64,000 bases of DNA from NCBI GenBank assembly GCA_964628035.1, contig CAZVPI010000006.1, positions 62,001 through 126,000 of the forward strand. The letters run 5' to 3'. The position numbers were made by a program, and so were the translations under genes. Source of the stretch: UBA2199 sp964628035. Its GTDB lineage: Bacteria > Acidobacteriota > Aminicenantia > UBA2199. The stretch's first letter is position 1, and every line of letters begins with the position of its first letter. This document shows positions 16,649-27,458 of this stretch, one piece after another. The notes below the pieces were generated by a model, which saw nothing but the letters and a program-made list of their open reading frames with translations, was not told the DNA's origin and made no database searches.

Positions 16649-19588
16649 TCACGGGTGGGCCGGGATGCGGACCGGCTTGCGGCAGACCAGCCGCAGCTGG
16701 TCGTTCTTCACCGCCGCGCCCAGGTCGGCCAGGAGTTCCTGGCCGGATCCGGGGAAGGGCACGGGCCCGGGCTCGATGCCGATCACCAGGTTGCGGCCGT
16801 TGTGCTTGGCCAGGTAGAGGGCCGTGTCGGCCATGGCCACGACCTGCTGCCAGCTCAGCTTCTCCTCGCCGCCGCTGAGGAAGGGGTAATGGCAGAAACC
16901 GATGCTGATCGTCTTCTTGACCCGCACGTCCGGGGAGACGGCGAAGGCGTCCTGTTCGATGGCCTGGCGGATGCGCTCGGCCAGGGCGAAGGAGTCGCCG
17001 GGGCGGGACTGGCGGGTGATGATCAGGAACTCCTCGCCCCCCCAGCGGGCCACGCTGTCCGACTGGCGCATCATCGCCTGCAGGCGGCGGGCGATCTCGA
17101 CGATCACCGCGTCCCCGCCCTCGTGGCCATGGACGTCGTTGACGCGCTTGAAGTGATCGACGTCGATCATGAAGACGCCCAGCGCGGCGGCCTTCTCGTC
17201 GAACGGCTTCAGCCCCGCGCGCACGTTGTGGAGCTCGCGTTGGATGATGCTCATGTCCTCGCGGATGGTCTCGTCCAGGTAGCGGCGGTTCTTGAGGCCG
17301 GTCAACGGATCGGTGATGGAAAGCTGCGCCAGCTCGCGGTTCTTCTCGGCGATCTCGATCGTGCGCGCCTGCACGACCTCCTCGAGCTTCCTCTTCTGCC
17401 GGTTGAGGACGCGGAAGCGGGCGTTCACCACCAGGGCCAGCACGGCCAGGGCCAGCAGCGCTTCCAGGGTCAGGAACCACCAGCGCGCCCAGAAGGGGCG
17501 GGCGATGCTGAAGATGATTCGCTGCTCCTCGCCGAACCAGCCCGAATCGCCGCCGCCCTTGTTGGCCAGCACCGAGAAGGTGTAGGTTCCCGGGGGCAGG
17601 TTGGTGTAGCGGATCGAGGTCTGGCGCGACGGCGGCGACCAGTCGGCGTCGAAGGGAAAGAGCCGGGTGCGGTAGAGGACAGGGCTCTCGCGGCTCAGGC
17701 TCGGGCAGATGTACTGGAAGCCTACGGTGTTCTGGTCATGGCGCAGGGGGCGGGACAGGGGCAAGGCCTGAGGCGCGCCCTGGACCTGGGGCGGGCTGAT
17801 GACCAGGGCCGGGCGGATGGCCGGCCGCTCGACGGCCGGGGCCCGGCGCTCGACCAGCCCCGGTGGGATGCCGAAATAGAGGCTGCCGTCGGCGGATTTC
17901 AGAGCCGAGTGCACGCAGCCCTCGTCGCCGAAAAGCCCGGTCTCCATGTTGAAGTGCGCCAGGGAGCCGTCGGCTGACCAGCGCTCCAGGCCGCGGGTGG
18001 TGTTCATCCACAGGTGGCCGCGGTCATCGCGCAGCACGGACCACACGTCGTCGTGCAGCAGCCCCTGCTCGCGGCCCAGGCGGCGCACGGCGGTTCCCTT
18101 GAACCAGAACAGGCCCGCCATCTCGCAGGCCACCAGCGCCTCGTCGGCGGCCAAAACGCGGATGTCGTTGACGGTGGCGCGGCCGACCTGACGCTCCCAG
18201 CCGCTGGCGATGAAGCGGCCGTCGCGGAGCCATTGCAGGCCGCGGCGGGTGCCGACAAGCAGCGAGCCCGGCTCCAGCTCGGCGACGTCCCAGACGATGG
18301 GGTCGCCCAGGCCCTCGCGGAACCAGCGGAAGGCCTTGCCGTCATAGCGCAGCAGGCCGCGGCTGGTGGCGAACCAGGCCGCGCCGGAGCTGTCACGCAC
18401 GCCGGAGAGGACGGAAACCCCCTCGGTCAGGCTGCGCAGCGCCGTGCGGCCGTCCCATTCGAGGATCTCGCCGTCGGCGCAGCCCAGCAGATAGCGCCGG
18501 CCCTCCAGGGGCACGATGGCGCGCAGCGAGCGCCCCCTGAGTTGCCCGTTGACGGCGAAGGGCCGGATGCGCCCCTGGCGCAGCTCGGCCACGCCGTCCT
18601 CGCAGGCCAGCAGGATGCCGCCTTCGTCCTCCAGGATGTCCCAGACATGGGTCGAGGGCAGCCCGTCCTCGGGGCCGTACATGCGGAAAAGATGGCGGGA
18701 GAGCTGGGAGAGGCCCAGGCCGGTGCCGATGAAGATGTTGCCTTCGCGGTCGAGCAGCAGGCACACGACGCGGTCGTAGATCAAGCCGCTGGCCTTCGTC
18801 AGGATCTCCTCCGTCCCGCTCTGCAGGTTCTTGTGCAGCAGGCCGCCGCGGCCGCCGATCCACAGGTTGCCGGCGTCGTCCAGGAGGATGTCGCTGATGT
18901 CGGCCAGCTGGGCGGGCAGACCGGCGTAGGGGCGGAATTCGCCGAACGGCGTCAGCAGGAACAGGCCGCCGCGGCAGCCGACGAAGAGGCGGCCGTTGGC
19001 CTCCTTGACGAAATGGACCGGCCCGGGGCTGGCATGGCGCTGCAGCCTCCCTGCGCCCAGCAGGTAGACGGCGTCGCCGCTGAAGAAGGCCATGCCGCCG
19101 GTCCGGGCGGCCAGGCCAAGCAGGCGCCCGGGATCGGAAAACAGGGCGCTGCGTCGGGTCTGATCGCCGCGCACAATGAGGAGGCTGCGGTCGGTCAGGA
19201 CCCACAGCGAGTCGTCGAGGGAACTGAAGGCGATGGCGCGCACGAAGCCGTCGGGCAGGGGCCAGGATTCGATGCGCCCGTCGCGGATGCGGTTCAGCCC
19301 CTCCTGGGTGGCGACCCAGACGACGCCCCGGCGGTCCAGGGCCAGCCCGGTGACATAGTTGCCGGCCAGGCCGTCGCGGCGTGTAAAAGCCTGGAAGGAG
19401 CTGCCGTCGAACCGTCCGAGCCCGGCCTGGGTGCCGACCCACAGGAAGCCGTTCCCGTCCTGAAGCAGGGCGGTGACGGTGCTCTGCGGCAGCCCCTCGG
19501 AACTGCGGTAGTTGATGAACGGATAGCGCAGGGCGCTCAGGCTGGATGCCAGCGCCAGCAGCAGGAGAAGGGGAACGGCCCGTTTCAT
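16649..19588 (-). CDS. Two-component-propeller sensor diguanylate cyclase
   Basis: 979 aa. A signal peptide or anchor (1-20) is followed by many Reg_prop propeller repeats (LWVGTQAGLGRFDG, LWIGGRGGLLHKN), then a Y_Y_Y-type domain (YRTRLFPFDADWSP, YTNLPPGTYTFSV), a membrane helix (WWFLTLEALLALAVLALVV), a short coiled coil and a GGDEF domain with GGEEF at 850-854. An RQSD inhibitory site lies five residues before it. It should make cyclic di-GMP in response to an outside signal. The start at 19588 lies 7 nt after a good -10 box; longer upstream readings are not supported. It heads the tatA/B-tatC operon. Confidence 0.9.
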   Translation of the reverse strand: MKRAVPLLLLLALASSLSALRYPFINYRSSEGLPQSTVTALLQDGNGFLWVGTQAGLGRFDGSSFQAFTRRDGLAGNYVTGLALDRRGVVWVATQEGLNRIRDGRIESWPLPDGFVRAIAFSSLDDSLWVLTDRSLLIVRGDQTRRSALFSDPGRLLGLAARTGGMAFFSGDAVYLLGAGRLQRHASPGPVHFVKEANGRLFVGCRGGLFLLTPFGEFRPYAGLPAQLADISDILLDDAGNLWIGGRGGLLHKNLQSGTEEILTKASGLIYDRVVCLLLDREGNIFIGTGLGLSQLSRHLFRMYGPEDGLPSTHVWDILEDEGGILLACEDGVAELRQGRIRPFAVNGQLRGRSLRAIVPLEGRRYLLGCADGEILEWDGRTALRSLTEGVSVLSGVRDSSGAAWFATSRGLLRYDGKAFRWFREGLGDPIVWDVAELEPGSLLVGTRRGLQWLRDGRFIASGWERQVGRATVNDIRVLAADEALVACEMAGLFWFKGTAVRRLGREQGLLHDDVWSVLRDDRGHLWMNTTRGLERWSADGSLAHFNMETGLFGDEGCVHSALKSADGSLYFGIPPGLVERRAPAVERPAIRPALVISPPQVQGAPQALPLSRPLRHDQNTVGFQYICPSLSRESPVLYRTRLFPFDADWSPPSRQTSIRYTNLPPGTYTFSVLANKGGGDSGWFGEEQRIIFSIARPFWARWWFLTLEALLALAVLALVVNARFRVLNRQKRKLEEVVQARTIEIAEKNRELAQLSITDPLTGLKNRRYLDETIREDMSIIQRELHNVRAGLKPFDEKAAALGVFMIDVDHFKRVNDVHGHEGGDAVIVEIARRLQAMMRQSDSVARWGGEEFLIITRQSRPGDSFALAERIRQAIEQDAFAVSPDVRVKKTISIGFCHYPFLSGGEEKLSWQQVVAMADTALYLAKHNGRNLVIGIEPGPVPFPGSGQELLADLGAAVKNDQLRLVCRKPVRIPAHP

Positions 19589-19595
19589 CAGGGCA

Positions 19596-19624
19596 ATTTT
19601 AACACAAGGGCCCAACCGACGCAA
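19596..19624 (-). promoter_or_regulatory. Sigma-70-type promoter for cyclase-tat operon
   Basis: On the minus strand TTGCGT (19624-19619), 17 bp, TAAAAT (19601-19596). The ATG at 19588 is 7 nt downstream, predicting a leaderless transcript. Confidence 0.65.
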
Positions 19625-19843
19625 AAGAACCCGCCGTATGGCGTTCGGCCACAGCACGGACATGCATGTGGCGGGCGGCGTACGGCAACAGCGTGAGCAT
19701 GATCCTGGCGGGCGGCAGGCGGCCCTTGCAGTCAATGAAAGGACAGAGAATTGAGGGAAGCCGAAAGATAGCAAAGTGAAAAAGGATTCAGGCAGGGGCG
19801 TTTCCCGTCAACCGTATGCCGTCTGCCTTGGGCCGAGACGCTT

Positions 19844-21229
19844 TTATTTCTTCTCGCTGACGATCTCCTTCAGCACCCGGGTCAGGAAGCTGTGGAAGGA
19901 GCGCAGGGTGGGCTCGAACTCGGCCGAGAAATTCGTGCGGTTGAGGTTGTCGAAATAGCCGAGGAACTCGTTCCAGTCCTTGTACAGCAGGTAGTTCAGG
20001 TCGCTCTCCATGAACTGGTTGATGTCGAAGAAAATCTCCGAGGGGGCGATGCTGTCCTTGTGGGCGAAGTAGTCGTTGATCTTGGTGTGCAGGCGGATGA
20101 GCTTCTTCTTGACCTCGATCGACTTCTGGCGGCGGGAAACGTACTTCTCGAAGATGCTGCTGCCGCTGATGCCGGGCTTGAACAGCCGGGCCACGGTCTC
20201 GATCAGCTCCTGCACGGCGACCTCGGCGATGACCACGACGTTCTGGATCAGCTGGCGCTTCTTGAGCTTGCTGCTGTCGGCTTCGAAGTAGATCGGCAGC
20301 TCGCCGTCCCAGATCTTGCGGTATTCCAGCTTGAAATTCTTGAACACGTCGCCCAGCGGCGGCAGCCTTTTTTTCAGGTCGGCGTTCGCCTGCAGGCACG
20401 GCCACAGGGCGCTGTCGTTGAAGCGGATCAGGTCGTCCATGTTCTTCTTCAGCGACAAGGCCAGGGGAATGACCAGGTCGAGGTACTTGCTCTTGTCCAC
20501 GTTCAGCTCGATGAAGTTGTTGATCTTCAGGACGCGGAAGGCGAGGATGAAGAAGATGCCCAGGTTCTTGCGCAGGCTCTTGTCCTGGCAGGAGGCGATG
20601 ATGGCCGAGATGTCGGGCTGGTAGATCTTGTCCATCTTGGAAATGAACTGCTTCTTGAGCAGCGAGACCAGGATGGGGTTGTTGAGCAGTTCGCGGTGGT
20701 ACAGCTTCTTGATCGACAGGTAGGCCCGCTGCGAGACCTGGTCGAGGCGCAGGATCTCGCTCAGCAGGTTGCGGAAGCTCTGCAGGAAGATGCGGAAGCT
20801 GTAGAACCAGGACTCGGGCGAATAGAGCTCCTTCAGGCTGGGGAAGGACTTGTCCATGTTCTGCTCGAGCATCTTCTCCACGACATACTCCTCGAAGTTG
20901 AGGAAATAGGTGTCCTTCTTGAAGTCCAGGTCCTTGAGCAGGCTGGTGATGCGCGCCGCGGCCTGGTGCATGCCGAAGACGTAGAACTCGTAATTGCGCT
21001 CCCCGGGCGGATGGCGCTTGAAGGCCAGGTTCTCCAGGTAGGGGGAGGAATGGAACTCCTCGATGCTCTCGAACCAGAGCTTTAGCTCGAACAGGTTGAT
21101 CATCATCCGTTCCTGGTCGATGCGCTCCAGCCAGCCGGAGAAGATCTCCTCCCATTTCCGCTCGGGGGTCAGGGCGCCGCTTTCCTTGGAGAAGAATTCG
21201 CCGATGTTTTCCACGTCTCTCTTTTCCAT
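19844..21229 (-). CDS. Hypothetical protein, largely helical, unknown family
   Basis: 461 aa, no signal peptide or membrane segment, rich in charged and aromatic residues with many predicted helices (for example YSFRIFLQSFRNLLSEILRLDQ and NFKLEYRKIW). I do not recognise a family or motif. The ATG at 21229 lies 6 nt after a TACAAT box with TTGCAA 17 bp upstream, which fixes the start. The gene is divergent from the RsbW-like ATPase gene, with 88 bp between the start codons. Codon use looks like its neighbours. Confidence 0.8.
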   Translation of the reverse strand: MEKRDVENIGEFFSKESGALTPERKWEEIFSGWLERIDQERMMINLFELKLWFESIEEFHSSPYLENLAFKRHPPGERNYEFYVFGMHQAAARITSLLKDLDFKKDTYFLNFEEYVVEKMLEQNMDKSFPSLKELYSPESWFYSFRIFLQSFRNLLSEILRLDQVSQRAYLSIKKLYHRELLNNPILVSLLKKQFISKMDKIYQPDISAIIASCQDKSLRKNLGIFFILAFRVLKINNFIELNVDKSKYLDLVIPLALSLKKNMDDLIRFNDSALWPCLQANADLKKRLPPLGDVFKNFKLEYRKIWDGELPIYFEADSSKLKKRQLIQNVVVIAEVAVQELIETVARLFKPGISGSSIFEKYVSRRQKSIEVKKKLIRLHTKINDYFAHKDSIAPSEIFFDINQFMESDLNYLLYKDWNEFLGYFDNLNRTNFSAEFEPTLRSFHSFLTRVLKEIVSEKK

Positions 21230-21235
21230 GCCGCG

Positions 21236-21264
21236 ATTGTACGGAATCGCCCGCTTTTTTGCAA
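21236..21264 (-). promoter_or_regulatory. Sigma-70-type promoter for the 461-aa hypothetical gene
   Basis: Minus strand TTGCAA (21264-21259), 17 bp, TACAAT (21241-21236). The ATG at 21229 follows after 6 nt, so a leaderless message is predicted. Confidence 0.7.
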
Positions 21265-21281
21265 GGCAACGCGTCCGGGCG

Positions 21282-21310
21282 TGGCAAAACCGCCGCCGTT
21301 CTGCTATACT
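21282..21310 (+). promoter_or_regulatory. Sigma-70-type promoter for the ATPase-tsaB-rimI operon
   Basis: TGGCAA at 21282-21287, 17 bp, TATACT at 21305-21310. The ATG at 21318 is 7 nt downstream. It is divergent from the promoter of the 461-aa gene. Confidence 0.65.
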
Positions 21311-21317
21311 TCCCGCG

Positions 21318-21740
21318 ATGGCCAAAACCGAGCAGAGCATCGCGATCTCCTACCGCAGCGACCTGAAGTATACCGAGGTGGGCGTCCTGGTGCTCGGCTT
21401 CATCAAGAAGCTCCTGCACATCGACGACGACACCTATTTCAAGATCGAAATTTCCCTGCGCGAGGCGGCCAACAACGCCATCGTGCACGGCAACGGCCGC
21501 GACCCCGGCAAGCGCGTCCACCTGCGTTTCGCCTGGGACCGCTCGCGCCTGCGCCTGACGGTGCGCGACGAGAACAGCCGCCGGGTCGATCCCCAGGAGG
21601 TGGAGGACCGGATCCACGACTGCCACCTGCTCTCCTTCCACGGCCGGGGCATCACCATCATCCGCAGCTACATGGACCGCTTCCAGTTCCGCAGCTCCCC
21701 GGACGGCAGCGAGGTGGTCATGGAAAAAGAGCTTCCGTGA
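21318..21740 (+). CDS. RsbW/SpoIIAB-like ATP-binding protein (HATPase_c_2)
   Basis: 140 aa. The GHKL N-box is ISLREAANNAIVHGN (about 45-59), with the later VRDENSR and HGRGITIIRSYMDRF segments typical of anti-sigma-factor serine kinases. Such proteins bind a sigma factor or phosphorylate an anti-anti-sigma protein. No partner is encoded alongside. The stop overlaps the GTG start of tsaB (GTGA), so translation is coupled. Confidence 0.85.
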   Translation: MAKTEQSIAISYRSDLKYTEVGVLVLGFIKKLLHIDDDTYFKIEISLREAANNAIVHGNGRDPGKRVHLRFAWDRSRLRLTVRDENSRRVDPQEVEDRIHDCHLLSFHGRGITIIRSYMDRFQFRSSPDGSEVVMEKELP

Positions 21741-22426
21741 TCGTGCTGGCACTGGACACCTCCTCGCGTGACGCCTCCGTCGCGGTGCTGCGCGACGGCG
21801 GCATCGCCCTGGAATACAATTTCTCCCCGGGCGACGGGTTGTCGTCGCGGCTGGTCCCCAGCCTGGAATTCCTCCTGCGAAACCTCGGTTTGCGGCTGCC
21901 CCAGGTCGACCTGTTCGCCGCCGCCGTCGGCCCCGGTCTGTTCACCGGCATCCGCGTCGGCCTGGCGACCCTCAAGGGGCTGGATTTCTCGGCCGGCAGG
22001 CCCATGATCGGGGTGAACTCGCTGGAGGCCCTGGCCTTCAAGCTCGCCGGTGATGGCGGCACCGTCGTGCCCCTGATCGACGCCCGCCGCGGCGAGCTCT
22101 ATGCCGCCGCCTACCGCTTCGAGGCGGGCGGCCGGGCCGAGGTGCGCCTGAGCCCGAGGCTGCTGGCGCCGGCAGCGGTCGCAGCGGCGCTGGCCGGGCT
22201 CGAGGCGCCGGTGCTCGTGGGCGGCGGCGCCGAGAAGCACGCCGACCTGCTGCGCCGCGCGCTGCCCGGCTGCCGCATCCAGGTCCGTTCTCCTTTCCTG
22301 GCCAGCGAGATCGGCCGCATCGCCCTGGAGCGCTTCGCGCGCGGCGAGGGGCAGGAGCTTCGCCCGGCCTACATCCGCCGACCCGATGCCGAGAGCCGCC
22401 GTCCCGCCGACCGAGCCGCGGATTAG
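21737..22426 (+). CDS. tsaB: tRNA threonylcarbamoyladenosine biosynthesis protein TsaB
   Basis: 229 aa from a GTG that overlaps the previous stop. ASKHA-fold signatures are LALDTSSRDASVAVL at the N-terminus and AAVGPGLFTGIRVGLATLKGL, diagnostic of TsaB. It works with TsaD and TsaE in making t6A on ANN-decoding tRNAs. It overlaps rimI by 41 bp, a common genomic pairing. Confidence 0.95.
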   Translation: MIVLALDTSSRDASVAVLRDGGIALEYNFSPGDGLSSRLVPSLEFLLRNLGLRLPQVDLFAAAVGPGLFTGIRVGLATLKGLDFSAGRPMIGVNSLEALAFKLAGDGGTVVPLIDARRGELYAAAYRFEAGGRAEVRLSPRLLAPAAVAAALAGLEAPVLVGGGAEKHADLLRRALPGCRIQVRSPFLASEIGRIALERFARGEGQELRPAYIRRPDAESRRPADRAAD

Positions 22427-22874
22427 GCCGGCGCGCGCCGCCGACCTGGACGCCGTGCTGCGCATCGAGCGCGAGCAGTTTTCCCGCCCCTGGAGCCGGG
22501 AGTACCTCGCCGCCGAGCTGGGCAACCGCCTGGCCCGCTTCACCGTCGCCTGCCCGGGCCGGGGCGAGGATGCGGCCGGCTACCTGCTCTGCTGGCGGAT
22601 GGCCGGCGAGATCGAGCTGCATCGCATCGCCGTGGCTTCCTCCTGGCAGCGGCGGGGCCTGGCCCTGCGCCTGCTGGACGATCTGCTGCAATGCGGGCGT
22701 TCCTGGGGCTGCGGGCGCATCGTGCTGGAAGTGCGGGAATCGAACCGGCCGGCGATCGCCCTGTATGAAAGACGGGGGTTCCGCCGCGTCGGCCGGCGCC
22801 GGGAGTACTACTCCGATCCCGGCGAGGACGCGCTGGTCTTCGCCCTCGACCTTGGCGGCCCCGCAGGTCTATAA
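22386..22874 (+). CDS. rimI: Ribosomal-protein-alanine N-acetyltransferase-like GNAT
   Basis: 162 aa. GNAT motif A is seen as ELHRIAVASSWQRRGLALRLLDDLL with the Q/RxxGxA-type acetyl-CoA loop, followed by LEVRESNRPAIALYERRGFRRVGRR, typical of RimI. It probably acetylates the N-terminal alanine of S18 or other proteins. The last 6 bp overlap the convergent HD-GYP gene. Confidence 0.92.
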   Translation: MPRAAVPPTEPRIRPARAADLDAVLRIEREQFSRPWSREYLAAELGNRLARFTVACPGRGEDAAGYLLCWRMAGEIELHRIAVASSWQRRGLALRLLDDLLQCGRSWGCGRIVLEVRESNRPAIALYERRGFRRVGRRREYYSDPGEDALVFALDLGGPAGL

Positions 22875-23951
22875 GTCCTCGCGCTCGCGGCGGATGCTGT
22901 CCTCGATGCTCATTTTCTCCGCGATCCAGAAATCGAGGCTGGTCTTGGCGAAGACGGCGATGATGTCCGGGTCGAACTGCTTGCCGGAATTCCTCAGCAG
23001 CTCGGCGGCGGCGACATCGAAGGGCATCGCTTGCTTGTAGGGCCGGTCGGAGGTCATGGCGTCGATGGCGTCGGCGACGTGGAAAATGCGTCCGCCCAAG
23101 GGGATGTCGCCACCGGCCAGCCCCTCGGGGTAGCCGCTGCCGTCGTAGGCTTCGTGGTGGTGCAGGACGATCTGGGCCGCCTCCTCCAGGAACTTGATGC
23201 GCTTGAGGATGTTGTAGCCGATGGTGGGATGGCCCTTCATGATCTCCCATTCATCGGCGGAGAGGGCGCCGGGCTTGCGCAGGATGGCGTCGGGGATGCC
23301 GATCTTGCCGATGTCGTGCAGCAGCGCCCCGTACTCGAAGATCTTCAGGGTCCTCTTGTCCACGATGCCGGTCAATTCGGCCAGCTTGAGGGTGAAACGC
23401 ACCACGCGCAGGGAATGGCCCTGGGTCTCGGTGTCGCGGGTGTCAAGGGCGGTGACCATGGCGCGCAGGGTGAAATTGTAGGTGTGGTCGAGCTCGATCA
23501 GCGCCTGCTTCAGTTCGCTGGTCCGCTCCTCGACCATCTTCTCCAGCTGCTTCTGGTACTCCTTGTTCTCCAGGACCAAACGGCGCTTCTCCAGCGCCTT
23601 GCGGGCCACGAAGGCGACCTCGTTGAGCTTGAAGGGCTTGGCGACGTAGTCGTAGGCGCCCTTGGACATGGCGGAGATCGCCGACTCGATGTCCTTGACG
23701 GCGGAGATCATGACCACCATGGCGTCCTCGTCGAGGGCCTTGACCTCGTCGAGCAGGTCCAGGCCGGTCTTGCCCGGCATGCGGATGTCCGACATGAGCA
23801 GGTCGAAGTCGTTCTCGGCCTTGAACGTCTCCAGGGCCTCGAAGGCGTTGGCCGCCAGCCGGCACTCGAAGCCCTCGCTCTCGAGGAAATCGCGCAGCAA
23901 CTCGCGGATGTCCTTCTCGTCGTCGGTGATGAGGATCTTGCCCTTTCTCAT
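22869..23951 (-). CDS. Response regulator with HD-GYP cyclic-di-GMP phosphodiesterase domain
   Basis: 360 aa. A receiver domain (about 1-120; acidic DDE near 10-12, phospho-acceptor D55 in SDIRMPG, K106-P107) is followed by a coiled-coil linker and an HD-GYP domain with HDIGK (about 213), HHHEAYDGSGYPEGL and DAMTSDRPY. It should hydrolyse cyclic di-GMP when phosphorylated. Together with the cyclase at 16.6 kb the window holds both making and breaking activities. The ATG at 23951 is 7 nt after a -10 box, which is why the longer upstream reading is rejected. Confidence 0.92.
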   Translation of the reverse strand: MRKGKILITDDEKDIRELLRDFLESEGFECRLAANAFEALETFKAENDFDLLMSDIRMPGKTGLDLLDEVKALDEDAMVVMISAVKDIESAISAMSKGAYDYVAKPFKLNEVAFVARKALEKRRLVLENKEYQKQLEKMVEERTSELKQALIELDHTYNFTLRAMVTALDTRDTETQGHSLRVVRFTLKLAELTGIVDKRTLKIFEYGALLHDIGKIGIPDAILRKPGALSADEWEIMKGHPTIGYNILKRIKFLEEAAQIVLHHHEAYDGSGYPEGLAGGDIPLGGRIFHVADAIDAMTSDRPYKQAMPFDVAAAELLRNSGKQFDPDIIAVFAKTSLDFWIAEKMSIEDSIRREREDL

Positions 23952-23958
23952 TGGGCCT

Positions 23959-23987
23959 ACGATAGCAAATCCAGAAAAAATTGTAAA
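23959..23987 (-). promoter_or_regulatory. Sigma-70-type promoter for the HD-GYP regulator
   Basis: Minus strand TTTACA (23987-23982), 17 bp, TATCGT (23964-23959) preceded by TGC. The ATG follows after 7 nt. Confidence 0.6.
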
Positions 23988-24097
23988 TGCGCGCCAGTAA
24001 AGAAAGTGATGGGGATAGGGAAAGGGCGAGAAGGCGTCATGTTGTGATCTTGTTTTTGCAAGTGGCCTAATGAAGCGGGCAGGACGGAAGCATCGAG

Positions 24098-24280
24098 TTC
24101 CAAGCACCAAATTCCAGACAGGCTCCAAGCCCCCGTCCCCTTGGCCGGGACGTTGCGACCCCATGACCCAAACAAAGAAAGGGAGCCCTGAGTGGCTTCG
24201 ATTTGGACACATCGTCCCCGTAGGGGATTGCCATTTGAGCTTGGAATTATCTTGGGATTTGGGGCTTGGTGCTTGGAATT
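24098..24280. repeat. Dispersed intergenic repeat, family A, copy 2
   Basis: About 183 bp starting TTCCAAGCACCAAATTCCA and ending GGGCTTGGTGCTTGGAATT, so the ends are inverted. Internal modules ATGACCCAAACAAAGAAA and CGTCCCCGTAGGGGATTGCC match copy 1 at 12.2 kb. The 23952-24358 interval has no supported gene beyond this repeat and the HD-GYP promoter. Confidence 0.85.
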
Positions 24281-24358
24281 GCAGTCTTACACATGTTTTA
24301 CCCTGCCGAAAAAACCGTTTTGGCTGGCCTCAAAACCCTTTGCCGTGCTTGCTGCCTT

Positions 24359-25783
<1,425 letters not shown>

Positions 25784-25848
25784 GGCATTCTCCAGTTTTT
25801 TCATTTGCAGAACAGATTATAGCGGAATGCGGGAAATCGAACTACAGT

Positions 25849-25935
25849 GACAAGTGACGAGTGACGAGTGACGAGAAAAAGCCACCGGCGAGCCAGGTCT
25901 TTTTCTTCCTTGTTATTTGTCACTCTTCACAGGTT
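25849..25935. repeat. GTGACGA-word iterated repeat between metK and ahcY
   Basis: GTGACAAGTGACGAGTGACGAGTGACGAG near 25847-25875 is a 7-bp word repeated four times, and the opposite-sense words TTTGTCACTCTTCACAGG follow at about 25916-25933, making a loose inverted pair. A related GTGAAGAGTGATGCGTGATGAG / CTCATCACGC pair lies at 9361-9422. Confidence 0.7.
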
Positions 25936-25947
25936 ACTGGATCTCGG

Positions 25948-27102
<1,155 letters not shown>

Positions 27103-27141
27103 TCATTCCTCCAGGGGGATCGTCGGATTGGCGGAAACGCA

Positions 27142-27170
27142 ATCTTAACAAAAAAGGTCCTATAAGTCAA
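27142..27170 (-). promoter_or_regulatory. Sigma-70-type promoter for metK
   Basis: Minus strand TTGACT (27170-27165), 17 bp, TAAGAT (27147-27142), about 40 nt before the metK ATG. The rest of 27171-27458 holds no supported gene; it carries scattered GCCGTA/GGCGTAT words of the type seen in the 58-bp array. Confidence 0.7.
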
Positions 27171-27458
27171 TGAACTGCGAAGAAAGGAACTTGGCATGCG
27201 GCGTATGGCGCAAGGCGGACGGGAAGACGGAAGAGGCGAAGAAAGGAACGCGGCGGACGGGAAGTAAAGAGGCATCGGTTAACAACCTTTACTTGTGCTT
27301 GCGCCGAATCGCCTGCCCGTTTCCTTTCGATCCTGATCGCCTTTGCCGAACGCCGCCCGCCCTATGCCGAGCTTTTGTTCGTTTCCGTTCAGTCTTTGCA
27401 TGCTGTTGCCGTCAGCCGTACACCGTGTGCCGTGTGCCGAGCCCTAGTTCGGTCGAGT

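Noticed and set aside
27103..27141. SAM riboswitch before metK
   Set aside because: Only about 40 nt separate the promoter from the start codon.
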